Assembly: GCA_964552195.1 (NCBI GenBank)
Contig: CAZKFM010000002.1
Coordinates: 186,001 to 250,000 of the forward strand
Origin: CAZKAP01 sp964552195
GTDB lineage: Bacteria; Bacteroidota; Bacteroidia; Flavobacteriales; Flavobacteriaceae
Direction of reading: 5' to 3'
Length of the DNA stretch: 64,000 bases
The notes under the pieces were generated by a model, which worked only from the letters and a program-made list of their open reading frames with translations, was not told the origin of the DNA and ran no database searches. Position 1 is the first letter of the stretch. The number at the start of each line of letters is the position of its first letter. Positions 26,171 through 33,066 of the stretch are shown in pieces. The translations under genes were made by a program, and so were the position numbers.

Positions 26171-26892
26171 CAGATGAGCTTGTAGCCTTGTCCCCGGATG
26201 TTGATGATCTGCACTTCCGGGTCGGCTTTCAGCTTCTTTCGGAGCTTACTGATAAATACATCCATGCTGCGAGCGGAGAAGAAATCATCATCCCTCCAGA
26301 GTTTCTTCAGGATCACTGAGCGGTCCAGTAACTGGTTGCGATTCTGAACCAGGTAGTACAACAGCTCGGCCTCCCGGTGGGTAAGAGGAATCGGAGCATC
26401 CTCTAAACGGAGTTCCTGCTTGATGTGGTTAAAACGAAACCGGCCCACCGTCAGGATGTCTCCGCTATGCTTCTCCTCTCTCCGGCCCAACAGGGCCTGT
26501 ATTCTCACGGTCAGTTCCTCCATACTGAATGGCTTGCGGAGGTAATCGTTTGCACCGGCTCGAAAACCTTCCACTACATCCTTGGACTGATTGCGGGCGG
26601 TCAGAAAGATGATGGGGACAACGGGGTTCTCCATCCGTATTTTCCGGGCCAGTTCCATGCCGTCCAACCTGGGCATCATGATGTCCAGGACAAGCAGGTC
26701 CGGTTGATGGCTTAGGTAAACTTCCAGGGCCTGCTCTCCATCACTGGCCTGTAGAACCTGAAAACCTTCCCCCCTGAGGTGTTCGGCGACCAGTTCGCCC
26801 AGGGTCGGCTCGTCTTCGGCTAATAGTATGGTGCTCTCCCTGCTTATGGCAATGCGATTTCGAAGGTGGTGGAATGGGCACCGGGGCGGCAA
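26167..26892 (-). CDS. OmpR-family response regulator, start codon uncertain
   Basis: Receiver domain with ILLAEDEP (acid pocket), phospho-acceptor Asp in LLVLDIMMPRLDG, LTAR and KPF, then a winged-helix DNA-binding domain (LTHREAELLYYLV, SMDVFISKLRKKL, IRGQGYKLIC). All catalytic residues are present. The only standard start is a TTG at 26892, which adds about 15 unlike residues and overlaps the histidine kinase gene by 49 bp. A more natural beginning is just before STILLAEDE, where the kinase stop codon gives ATAA: an ATA codon at 26847 overlaps the kinase TAA exactly where a coupled ATGA would be expected. Paired with the kinase upstream. Confidence 0.88.
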   Translation of the reverse strand: MPPRCPFHHLRNRIAISRESTILLAEDEPTLGELVAEHLRGEGFQVLQASDGEQALEVYLSHQPDLLVLDIMMPRLDGMELARKIRMENPVVPIIFLTARNQSKDVVEGFRAGANDYLRKPFSMEELTVRIQALLGRREEKHSGDILTVGRFRFNHIKQELRLEDAPIPLTHREAELLYYLVQNRNQLLDRSVILKKLWRDDDFFSARSMDVFISKLRKKLKADPEVQIINIRGQGYKLIC

Positions 26893-28280
26893 GACAGGCT
26901 GCCCCCGTGTTTTTCGACTATGGTCCGGGCATAATACAGGCCTATGCCATGCCCCTTGACATCATGGGTCCTCCCGGTGGAAACCCTATAGAATTTATCG
27001 AATATGCGTTCGGCCTCCTCCGGACTGAGGTTTCCTCCCTGATCCGTTACCGTGAGTATGATGCCGTTCTCGCCTTCTAGTAGTTTTACCTCCACGGGTG
27101 GCTGCCCGTACTTTACGGCATTCTCCAGCAGATTGAGCAGGCTGTTTTCCCAATGAAAGGCATCTACGTCCCTCCAGATCGACCCGTTTGGGACATTCAG
27201 GACCATTTCCAGTTCAGGATGCCGCTGCTGAAAACGACCGATGACTTCCCGGATATGTGTACTCAGGTCTGTACGTTCCCTGCTGAGGTTCACCTGGTCG
27301 GTATGCAGGGTTGCAGTTTCCAGCAGTTTTTCGACCATGGTGTGAAGCTTGTCCAGTTGTCCCTGGGCGATACTGCTGTATCGACGGATCGATGGGATTT
27401 TACCCACCTCTTCCGCCTTGTCCAGTGCCTGCAGGGCTGCAGAGGCCGTCGCTATGGGGGTCTTGAATTCATGGGTAAGGTTCCCAATGAAATCGTCTTT
27501 CATTTCGGAGAGTCGCTTCTGCCGTTCAATGGTTTTGATCAAGTAGTATAGCGAGAAAAGGACCGCACCCGAAAGGATCAGGGAAAGGATGAGACCGAAC
27601 AAACCTCTTCGGAACGTGGAACTCGGGGGCAAGCGGTACTGCAGGCTAATCGATTCTTTACTGGGGATGAATTCGCTTGTAGAAGTTAATTCGCCTTCCC
27701 AGCGGTATTCCCCGGTTTGCCGCATGGCCCTGAGGCTGTCCGACTCGTAATAGTTGAGTCGAAAGGGAAATGACAGCTCTCTTCGTTTCAGTCGCCTGGT
27801 GAATTCCTCTTCCAGTATGTCCAGTGGAATGCTGTCCGGCTGGATATTCAGAGTCATGCGGTTGGGATATTCCTGTAGCTCGGGATGTTGCTGTAGTAGG
27901 GTCTTGCCACGGACAAGCGTAATGTTTTCCAGCACTACGATACCCTCCTGGAGTTCCCCTTGATTTCCGGATGCCTCGGGCCCGGAGCTGTTTTCAAAAT
28001 ACGAGGGCAGGGAATCGAAATCCAGTATGTCTAGGAAACTGAAGGCCTGGTAACCGGGGTCCCCGGGAGACCGGGTGTCGATTATGGTATAGGAATTGGC
28101 CGCACTGGTCCGGGCGAAGTACTGGTCAACAGCAGACTCGAATTCGAATCGGATATCCTTAAGGATGCGCTCCCGGTTGGCGGCATAATTCGAGGCATTC
28201 CAGTAGTACTGTGATCCCAGGGTCAGTATTACGGTCACAGCCGCTGCCCATAACACCCAGTTTCTGTCGATCTTTTCCAT
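26844..28280 (-). CDS. Sensor histidine kinase
   Basis: About 478 residues from MEKIDRNW. A transmembrane helix (about 8-26) is followed by a periplasmic sensor region of roughly 215 residues with no recognised fold, a second helix (FGLILSLILSGAVLFSLYYL), then HisKA with the phospho-histidine in LTHEFKTPIATASAALQAL. The HATPase domain has NLLENAVKYG (N box), VTDQGGNLS (G1, with GGN rather than GxG) and GHGIGLYYA (G2). No PAS or HAMP is evident. It pairs with the adjacent OmpR regulator. The position tail to tail with the GLPGLI/receptor genes suggests a possible target, without proof. Confidence 0.92.
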   Translation of the reverse strand: MEKIDRNWVLWAAAVTVILTLGSQYYWNASNYAANRERILKDIRFEFESAVDQYFARTSAANSYTIIDTRSPGDPGYQAFSFLDILDFDSLPSYFENSSGPEASGNQGELQEGIVVLENITLVRGKTLLQQHPELQEYPNRMTLNIQPDSIPLDILEEEFTRRLKRRELSFPFRLNYYESDSLRAMRQTGEYRWEGELTSTSEFIPSKESISLQYRLPPSSTFRRGLFGLILSLILSGAVLFSLYYLIKTIERQKRLSEMKDDFIGNLTHEFKTPIATASAALQALDKAEEVGKIPSIRRYSSIAQGQLDKLHTMVEKLLETATLHTDQVNLSRERTDLSTHIREVIGRFQQRHPELEMVLNVPNGSIWRDVDAFHWENSLLNLLENAVKYGQPPVEVKLLEGENGIILTVTDQGGNLSPEEAERIFDKFYRVSTGRTHDVKGHGIGLYYARTIVEKHGGSLSCRPGAHSTTFEIALP

Positions 28281-28401
28281 AACCCTAAAGTACACAGGAT
28301 TTCGAGAGCGCTCCCGTGAGCGTTAACACACGTTAACACGGGTTAACCGTTTGGTTTGTATTGTACCGGGATATTTGCTTCGAAACCAAAAACAAGATGA
28401 C

Positions 28402-28779
28402 ATGAAAAGTGTATTATTTTGGGCGGTACTCGCCCTGACCCTGACAACAGCTTTTGCCCAATCCGGTAAGGCCGAATCCACAAAGAACAAAATGGTCGTC
28501 CACAAACTGGACTTTTCCGTGGACAACCTGGATGAACTGGAAGGTATGGACTGGGACGACGTCTTCGTCGTTTTCAAAGACAACCAGCCTATGGATTCCG
28601 TGCAGGTGGGGGTAACGCTGAAGGATTACACCGCCACGAACTCCGACGGAGTAACGCTAACCGTGCCCCGTATGCAAATATTCGTCCGGGGACTTTCTAA
28701 GGATCGCGAGCGGCTCAAGGAGCAACTCAAGAACAAAGTCGACCGCACGGCCGCCAAGTTCCGCAAGTTCAGGAACTAA
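28402..28779 (+). CDS. Small secreted protein of unknown function
   Basis: 125 residues. A signal peptide (MKSVLFWAVLALTLTTAFAQ) precedes an acidic segment (VDNLDELEGMDWDDVFVVF), a strand-rich middle and a basic helical C terminus. I do not recognise the family. It is divergent from the two-component operon, shares the 28281-28401 intergenic region with it, and ends in a strong terminator, so it is monocistronic. Membrane-stress or regulon membership under the neighbouring kinase is possible but unsupported. Confidence 0.75.
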   Translation: MKSVLFWAVLALTLTTAFAQSGKAESTKNKMVVHKLDFSVDNLDELEGMDWDDVFVVFKDNQPMDSVQVGVTLKDYTATNSDGVTLTVPRMQIFVRGLSKDRERLKEQLKNKVDRTAAKFRKFRN

Positions 28780-28795
28780 GTCGGCTTAGCATTCG

Positions 28796-28837
28796 AAACC
28801 CGCCCGTTGCCGATCCAAACAGGCGGGTTTATTTTTT
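28796..28837 (+). terminator. Rho-independent terminator upstream of metK
   Basis: AAACCCGCC (28796-28804) pairs perfectly with GGCGGGTTT (28822-28830), followed by A and six T residues. The T run also supplies the -33 element of the metK promoter. Confidence 0.88.
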
Positions 28838-28865
28838 GGGGAAATCCGTTTAAACCGTAATTTTG
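28835..28865 (+). promoter_or_regulatory. Promoter of metK (TTTG-N19-TAATTTTG)
   Basis: TTTG at 28835-28838 and TAATTTTG at 28858-28865 match both consensus elements with a 19-bp spacer. Transcription would begin about 28870-28873, directly before the riboswitch. Confidence 0.75.
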
Positions 28866-28876
28866 ACATCCAAACA

Positions 28877-28943
28877 GGAGGAAAGATTTGACTGATTGCA
28901 ACCTCTGAACCCATCCGGGGTCCGAAAAAATGCTAAAGCAGTT
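28877..28943 (+). promoter_or_regulatory. SAM-II-type riboswitch aptamer upstream of metK
   Basis: The stretch has the order and core of the SAM-II pseudoknot. P1 is GAGG (28878-28881) with CCTC (28902-28905). The loop between them reads AAGATTTGACTGATTGCAA, matching the conserved GAUUU(G/A)A...UUGCA. The 3' part has AATGCTAAAG (28929-28938), matching the conserved GCUAAA. The pseudoknot pairs GACTG (28890-28894) with CAGTT (28939-28943), allowing one G-U, and GCA with TGC (28931-28933). An extra small hairpin (ACCC/GGGT, 28909-28921) sits in the long loop. SAM-II senses SAM and usually controls SAM-synthesis genes, which fits metK. SAM-V has a similar core and is an alternative. Confidence 0.75.
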
Positions 28944-29002
28944 GCGGTGCACAGCCGTGATCGTTTCGCCGGCATACGTCAAATCTTCCACAATTCAACA
29001 GT

Positions 29003-30256
29003 ATGCCATATTTCTTTACCTCGGAATCGGTCAGTGAAGGACATCCGGACAAGATAGCCGATCAGATCAGCGACGAACTACTTGATAATTTTCTGGCGTT
29101 TGACCCCCAGAGCAAGGTGGCCTGCGAGACCCTGGTCACTACGGGGCAGGTGGTACTCGCCGGCGAAGTCCGCAGCAAGACCTACCTGGACGTGCAGCAG
29201 ATTGCCCGGGATACCATCAATCGAATCGGGTATACCAAGGGAGCCTACAAGTTTAGTGGGGACTCCTGCGGGGTGATTTCCCTGATCCACGAACAGTCGG
29301 AAGACATTAGCCAGGGAGTGGACCGGGGGGAACCCGAAAAACAGGGTGCAGGTGATCAGGGCATGATGTTTGGCTACGCCACCCGGGAGACCGAGAATTA
29401 CATGCCGCTCGGACTGGAGCTTTCACATCGCCTGCTAAGGGAGCTTGCCGTTTTGCGAAGGGAAGGGGACGAGGTGCCTTACCTGAGGCCCGATGCCAAG
29501 GCCCAGGTGACCATCGAATACAGCGACGATAATCATCCCCTGCGTATAGATTCCATCGTCATATCCACTCAGCACGACGAATTCGATACGGAGGAAGGCA
29601 TGCTGGCCCGGATCAAACGCGACATGGTCAATATACTCATCCCCCGGGTAAAAAAGCAGCTAGGAGAGGAACTCTCCCGGCTCTTCACCAACGACATTAC
29701 CTACCACATCAATCCGACTGGGAAATTTGTAATCGGCGGACCCCATGGCGATACCGGCCTTACGGGAAGAAAGATCATAGTAGATACCTACGGTGGCTGG
29801 GGTGCTCACGGCGGTGGTGCCTTTAGTGGAAAGGATCCCAGCAAGGTGGACCGTAGCGCGGCCTATGCCACCCGTCATATCGCCAAGAATATGGTAGCTG
29901 CCGGAGTAGCGGACGAGATGCTGGTGCAGGTGAGCTACGCCATAGGAGTGGTGGCACCAACCTCGCTGTACATCGACACCTACGGTACTTCCCGTGTGAA
30001 TATGACCGACGGGGAGATCGCTCGCATAGCAGAAACGCTTTTCGACATGCGGCCCCATGCCATTGAGAAACGCCTGAGACTCCGCAACCCGATCTATTCG
30101 GAGACCGCTGCCTACGGCCACATGGGCCGCGAGCCCATGAAACTCGTTAAGAAATTCGAATCTCCCTATAACGGAGTGGTGGAACTTGAGGTTGAACTCT
30201 TCACCTGGGAGGAGCTCAATCGGGTGGAGGATGTGAAAAAGGCATTCGGACTTTAG
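29003..30256 (+). CDS. metK: S-adenosylmethionine synthetase
   Basis: Makes SAM from methionine and ATP. The 417-residue product has SEGHPDKIADQISD at the N terminus, the GAGDQGMMFGYAT hexapeptide-type motif near residue 115, and the late P-loop-like GGGAFSGKDPSKVDRSAAY. Length is slightly above the E. coli enzyme. The leader holds a SAM-II-type aptamer, so repression by SAM is likely; a terminator is not visible after the aptamer, favouring control of translation. Next to the sulfate reduction and metH/metF genes. Confidence 0.97.
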   Translation: MPYFFTSESVSEGHPDKIADQISDELLDNFLAFDPQSKVACETLVTTGQVVLAGEVRSKTYLDVQQIARDTINRIGYTKGAYKFSGDSCGVISLIHEQSEDISQGVDRGEPEKQGAGDQGMMFGYATRETENYMPLGLELSHRLLRELAVLRREGDEVPYLRPDAKAQVTIEYSDDNHPLRIDSIVISTQHDEFDTEEGMLARIKRDMVNILIPRVKKQLGEELSRLFTNDITYHINPTGKFVIGGPHGDTGLTGRKIIVDTYGGWGAHGGGAFSGKDPSKVDRSAAYATRHIAKNMVAAGVADEMLVQVSYAIGVVAPTSLYIDTYGTSRVNMTDGEIARIAETLFDMRPHAIEKRLRLRNPIYSETAAYGHMGREPMKLVKKFESPYNGVVELEVELFTWEELNRVEDVKKAFGL

Positions 30257-30333
30257 CATAACCTGGACATGAGTTCGCCGGGTAACTTGCGTTGCACGAG
30301 CAAATAGTATTTCGCACTAACTTCGTACCAATC

Positions 30334-30765
30334 ATGCTATCCAAGAAGACGAAATACGGAGTTAAGGCCCTTGCTTTTCTGGCAAAGGCCGAACCTGGAA
30401 TTCCCATTCAGATAGCCGAGATCGCCAGAGCGGAGAATATCTCTCAAAAGTTCCTCGAGAACATATTACTCACCCTAAGGAAGAACGGATTCCTGGGATC
30501 CCGTAAGGGTAAGGGGGGCGGTTACTACATGTTACGCCCCGCCGAAGAGATCACCCTGGATGAGGTAATGCGGGTGCTGGAGGGCCCCATAGCCATGGTC
30601 CCCTGCGTAAGCCTCAATTTTTACGAGCCCTGCGCGGATTGTCCGGAGGAGGAGAGCTGTGCGGTGCATAGGCTCATGCTACAGGTAAGGGACCGCACTC
30701 TGGAGGTCTATAGGAGTTACACGCTGGCTGACCTTACCGGAAGTACGGATCAATTCCCGCAATGA
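30334..30765 (+). CDS. Rrf2-family transcriptional regulator
   Basis: 143 residues. The N-terminal winged helix (MLSKKTKYGVKALAFLAK, ISQKFLENILLTLRKNGFL, SRKGKGGGYYM) is typical of Rrf2/IscR/CymR. The effector region carries four cysteines (VPCVSLNFYEPC, then ADC and ESC, about residues 91-110), as in members that bind an Fe-S cluster or sense thiols. The start at 30334 is chosen from the family's beginning; an upstream TTG extension is unlike it. Its position directly ahead of DUF2061-cysH suggests control of sulfate assimilation, and an inverted repeat in that promoter is a candidate site. Confidence 0.9.
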   Translation: MLSKKTKYGVKALAFLAKAEPGIPIQIAEIARAENISQKFLENILLTLRKNGFLGSRKGKGGGYYMLRPAEEITLDEVMRVLEGPIAMVPCVSLNFYEPCADCPEEESCAVHRLMLQVRDRTLEVYRSYTLADLTGSTDQFPQ

Positions 30766-30777
30766 TTAAAAATAGAT

Positions 30778-30807
30778 TTTGCAGGCCCGTACTTTTTTCT
30801 AGATTTG
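30778..30807 (+). promoter_or_regulatory. Promoter of the DUF2061-cysH operon (TTTG-N18-TAGATTTG)
   Basis: TTTG at 30778-30781 and TAGATTTG at 30800-30807 match both consensus elements with an 18-bp spacer. Transcription should start near 30812-30815, inside the following inverted repeat. Confidence 0.75.
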
Positions 30808-30834
30808 TAAATCCTATTAAAACCATAGGGTTTA
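30808..30834. promoter_or_regulatory. Near-perfect inverted repeat at the cysH operon start site, candidate Rrf2 operator
   Basis: TAAATCCTAT (30808-30817) and ATAGGGTTTA (30825-30834) are complementary at 9 of 10 positions, the tenth a possible G-U, separated by 7 bp. It covers the predicted +1 and ends one base before the DUF2061 ATG. As DNA it could bind the Rrf2 dimer encoded just upstream. As RNA it would place the start codon beside a hairpin. Confidence 0.6.
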
Positions 30835-30835
30835 T

Positions 30836-31096
30836 ATGCTAACGGATCGACTATTACTGGAAGGGAACAGCAAAAGGGACTTTGACGAAGACCGGAGGAC
30901 CGAGAAGCCGCTGCGGTCAGTAGTGAAGTCGGTGAGCTGGAGAGTCATTGGAACCCTGGACACAATTTTGATCTCCTGGCTGATTACTGGTCAGGTCACC
31001 TTGGCATTATCCATAGGTACCATCGAGTTGTTTACGAAGATGCTGCTGTATTTTTTTCACGAGCGAATATGGAATCTCATATCATGGGGTAAATAA
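30836..31096 (+). CDS. DUF2061 membrane protein
   Basis: 86 residues. After a charged N terminus the DUF2061 domain reads VKSVSWRVIGTLDTILISWL, TGQVTLALSIGTIELFTKML and YFFHERIWNLI, with two hydrophobic helices. The family is widespread next to sulfate-assimilation genes in Bacteroidota, and here it precedes cysH by 8 bp. Biochemical role unknown; a link with sulfate or sulfite handling is inferred from context only. Confidence 0.88.
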   Translation: MLTDRLLLEGNSKRDFDEDRRTEKPLRSVVKSVSWRVIGTLDTILISWLITGQVTLALSIGTIELFTKMLLYFFHERIWNLISWGK

Positions 31097-31104
31097 GCAC
31101 TATT

Positions 31105-31731
31105 ATGAAGCACAATCAGGAATTCCTTAGAGAATGGAACGAGCGGTTTCAGGAATACAGTCCTGAAGAGATCGTCAGGAGAGTTTTGAGCTGGAGTGAG
31201 CGCCCTGTTCTAACGACTAATTTCAGGCCTTATGAAGCGGCTATACTCCACCTGGTAAGCCGGGTCTATCCCGAGATCCCCGTAATCTGGTGCGACACGG
31301 GATATAACACGGCGGCAACGTACCAGCATGCCGAAGATTTGGTCCAACGCCTTGAGCTTAAGATTCATAGCTTTACCCCAGAGAGAACGGTGGCGCATCA
31401 GAACGCGGTTTACGGAGGTATACCCATGCTGGATGATCCGCTTCACACTCAGTTTACCGAGGAAGTCAAGCTCGAGCCTTTCCGTAGGGCCATGCAGCAA
31501 TTCTTACCCGATACCTGGTTTACCAACCTGAGGAAGGGCCAGACTGCCCTGCGCGATCGGCTGGATGTGCTCTCTTTAAGCCGGGATGGAATACTCAAGG
31601 TGTCCCCATTTTATCACTACGACGATTCGAAGTTGCAGGCGTATATGGAGCTGTACGATCTGCCTAACGAATTTCATTACTTTGATCCGACCAAGGTGGA
31701 GGCACAGCGCGAGTGCGGCCTGCATACCTGA
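31105..31731 (+). CDS. cysH: Phosphoadenylyl-sulfate (PAPS) reductase
   Basis: Reduces (P)APS to sulfite with thioredoxin. The 208-residue protein has the PP-loop-like TTNFRPYEAAILHLV, then VIWCDTGYNTAATY, a TGLRKGQT-like segment (TNLRKGQTALR), and the C-terminal catalytic RECGLH. The paired-cysteine motifs that hold a 4Fe-4S cluster in APS reductases are absent, so PAPS-type use is predicted. No cysDNC or cysIJ follows; the next genes are metH and metF, behind a riboswitch. Confidence 0.92.
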   Translation: MKHNQEFLREWNERFQEYSPEEIVRRVLSWSERPVLTTNFRPYEAAILHLVSRVYPEIPVIWCDTGYNTAATYQHAEDLVQRLELKIHSFTPERTVAHQNAVYGGIPMLDDPLHTQFTEEVKLEPFRRAMQQFLPDTWFTNLRKGQTALRDRLDVLSLSRDGILKVSPFYHYDDSKLQAYMELYDLPNEFHYFDPTKVEAQRECGLHT

Positions 31732-31812
31732 AATCAGGGATTCCCGATAAGGGTATGCGCCGGGCCAGAATCGGTACTTGGACGGCATTTAACTCTCATA
31801 TTTCACCCGGCA

Positions 31813-31844
31813 TTTGTTTTTGAACGGGCGGTGTATTTCTTTTG
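31813..31844 (+). promoter_or_regulatory. Probable promoter of the metH operon
   Basis: TTTG (31813-31816), a 20-bp spacer and TTCTTTTG (31837-31844), one mismatch from TAnnTTTG. It lies about 50 bp upstream of the SAM-I aptamer, as a riboswitch promoter should. Confidence 0.45.
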
Positions 31845-31892
31845 TATCAACAAATGGGGAACGAAGATTCGTTTCCCCGTAACATTCTGAGT

Positions 31893-31990
31893 CGGTTATC
31901 GAGAAAGGTGGAGGGACTGGACCCTGCGAAGCCTTAGCAACCCTCCTCCGGGAGAAGGTGCTACATTCTACCTCAAGAGGAAGGATAACT
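31893..31990 (+). promoter_or_regulatory. SAM-I (S-box) riboswitch upstream of metH
   Basis: The conserved S-box core is complete. P1 is GTTATC (31895-31900) with GATAAC (31984-31989). GAGAAAGGTGGAGGGACTGG follows the 5' strand, then CCCTGCGAAGCC, the TAGCAACCCTCC kink-turn partner, and GAAGGTGCTACATTCTACC before the closing P1 strand. SAM binding should switch off the metH-metF operon. No strong terminator is seen in the remaining 62 nt to the start codon (only a weak GGG/CCC pairing before CTTTTTCC), so translation control or a non-canonical terminator is possible. Confidence 0.92.
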
Positions 31991-32052
31991 GGGACCCTAA
32001 CAGGTTTTCAGCCCCGCTTTTTCCTTAACCGCTTACGACCAAATACAGGAGG

Positions 32053-33066
32053 ATGACACCCATCGAAAGAGAATTGGGCAGGCGGATATTGGTGCTGGAT
32101 GGTGCCATGGGTACCATGTTGCAGGCCTATAAGTTTACGGAAGAGGATTTCCGCGGCGAGCAGTTTCGTGACTGGGACCGGCCCCTGAAGGGGAACAACG
32201 ACCTGCTCTCCATAACCCAACCCGGGGCGATCCGAGAAGTCCACAGGGCCTATCTGGAAGCCGGAGCCGATATCATAGAGACCAATACGTTTTCGGGCAC
32301 CTCCATTGCCCAGACCGATTATGGACTCGAAGAATGGGCTTACGAGCTCAACCGCAGTTCCGCTGCAATCGCAAGGGAGGTTGCCGACGAGTTCACCCGT
32401 CAGAATACCGGGAGACCGCGCTTTGTCGCAGGCAGCATTGGGCCTACCAACAAGACCGCAAGCATGTCACCTGATGTGAATCGACCGGGTTATCGGGCCA
32501 TTACCTTCGAAGAGCTCGGGAAGGCTTACAGACAACAGATCGAGGGTCTTTTGGACGGGGGCTGCGACATCCTGCTGATCGAAACCGTTTTCGACACCCT
32601 CAATGCCAAGGCCGCTCTGTATGCGGCAGGGGAGGTTTTTGATGTCAGGGGTCAGCACACCCCCATTATGATCAGCGGAACCATTACGGATGCCTCCGGA
32701 CGCACCCTGTCGGGACAGACGGCAGAGGCCTTCCTGATCTCACTTTCCCATCTTCCGCTATTGTCCATAGGATTCAACTGTGCCCTCGGTGCGGCCCAGC
32801 TTACACCCTACCTGCAGGAACTCGCCATGAAGAGCCCAACTGCGGTCTCCGCACACCCCAATGCGGGCTTGCCTAATGCCTTTGGTGGCTACGATCAGTC
32901 CCCGGAGGAGATGCGAGCAGAATTGCAGGAATACCTGGAGCTCGGCTTGGTAAACATACTGGGGGGGTGCTGTGGGACCACACCTGAGCACATCCGTCAA
33001 ATATCAGATCTGGTACAGGGCGTTAAGCCCCGTCCCTTCGGGGAGTTTAAAGAGGCCGTAGAATGA
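32053..33066 (+). CDS. Methionine synthase, homocysteine-binding part (split MetH)
   Basis: A 337-residue protein equal to the N-terminal module of MetH. It starts with VLDGAMGTMLQAYKF and DFRGEQFRDW, includes IETNTFSGTSIAQ, and carries the zinc cysteines in SIGFNCALGA and NILGGCCGTTPEH. The stop codon overlaps the next gene's ATG (ATGA), so the two modules are made as separate, coupled polypeptides. This split is usual in Flavobacteriia. Uses homocysteine as methyl acceptor. Confidence 0.95.
   Translation: MTPIERELGRRILVLDGAMGTMLQAYKFTEEDFRGEQFRDWDRPLKGNNDLLSITQPGAIREVHRAYLEAGADIIETNTFSGTSIAQTDYGLEEWAYELNRSSAAIAREVADEFTRQNTGRPRFVAGSIGPTNKTASMSPDVNRPGYRAITFEELGKAYRQQIEGLLDGGCDILLIETVFDTLNAKAALYAAGEVFDVRGQHTPIMISGTITDASGRTLSGQTAEAFLISLSHLPLLSIGFNCALGAAQLTPYLQELAMKSPTAVSAHPNAGLPNAFGGYDQSPEEMRAELQEYLELGLVNILGGCCGTTPEHIRQISDLVQGVKPRPFGEFKEAVE

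Noticed and set aside
33063..33066. metH broken by a frameshift
   Set aside because: The two parts end and begin at domain borders with an ATGA overlap, and both are complete. Split MetH is usual in this group.
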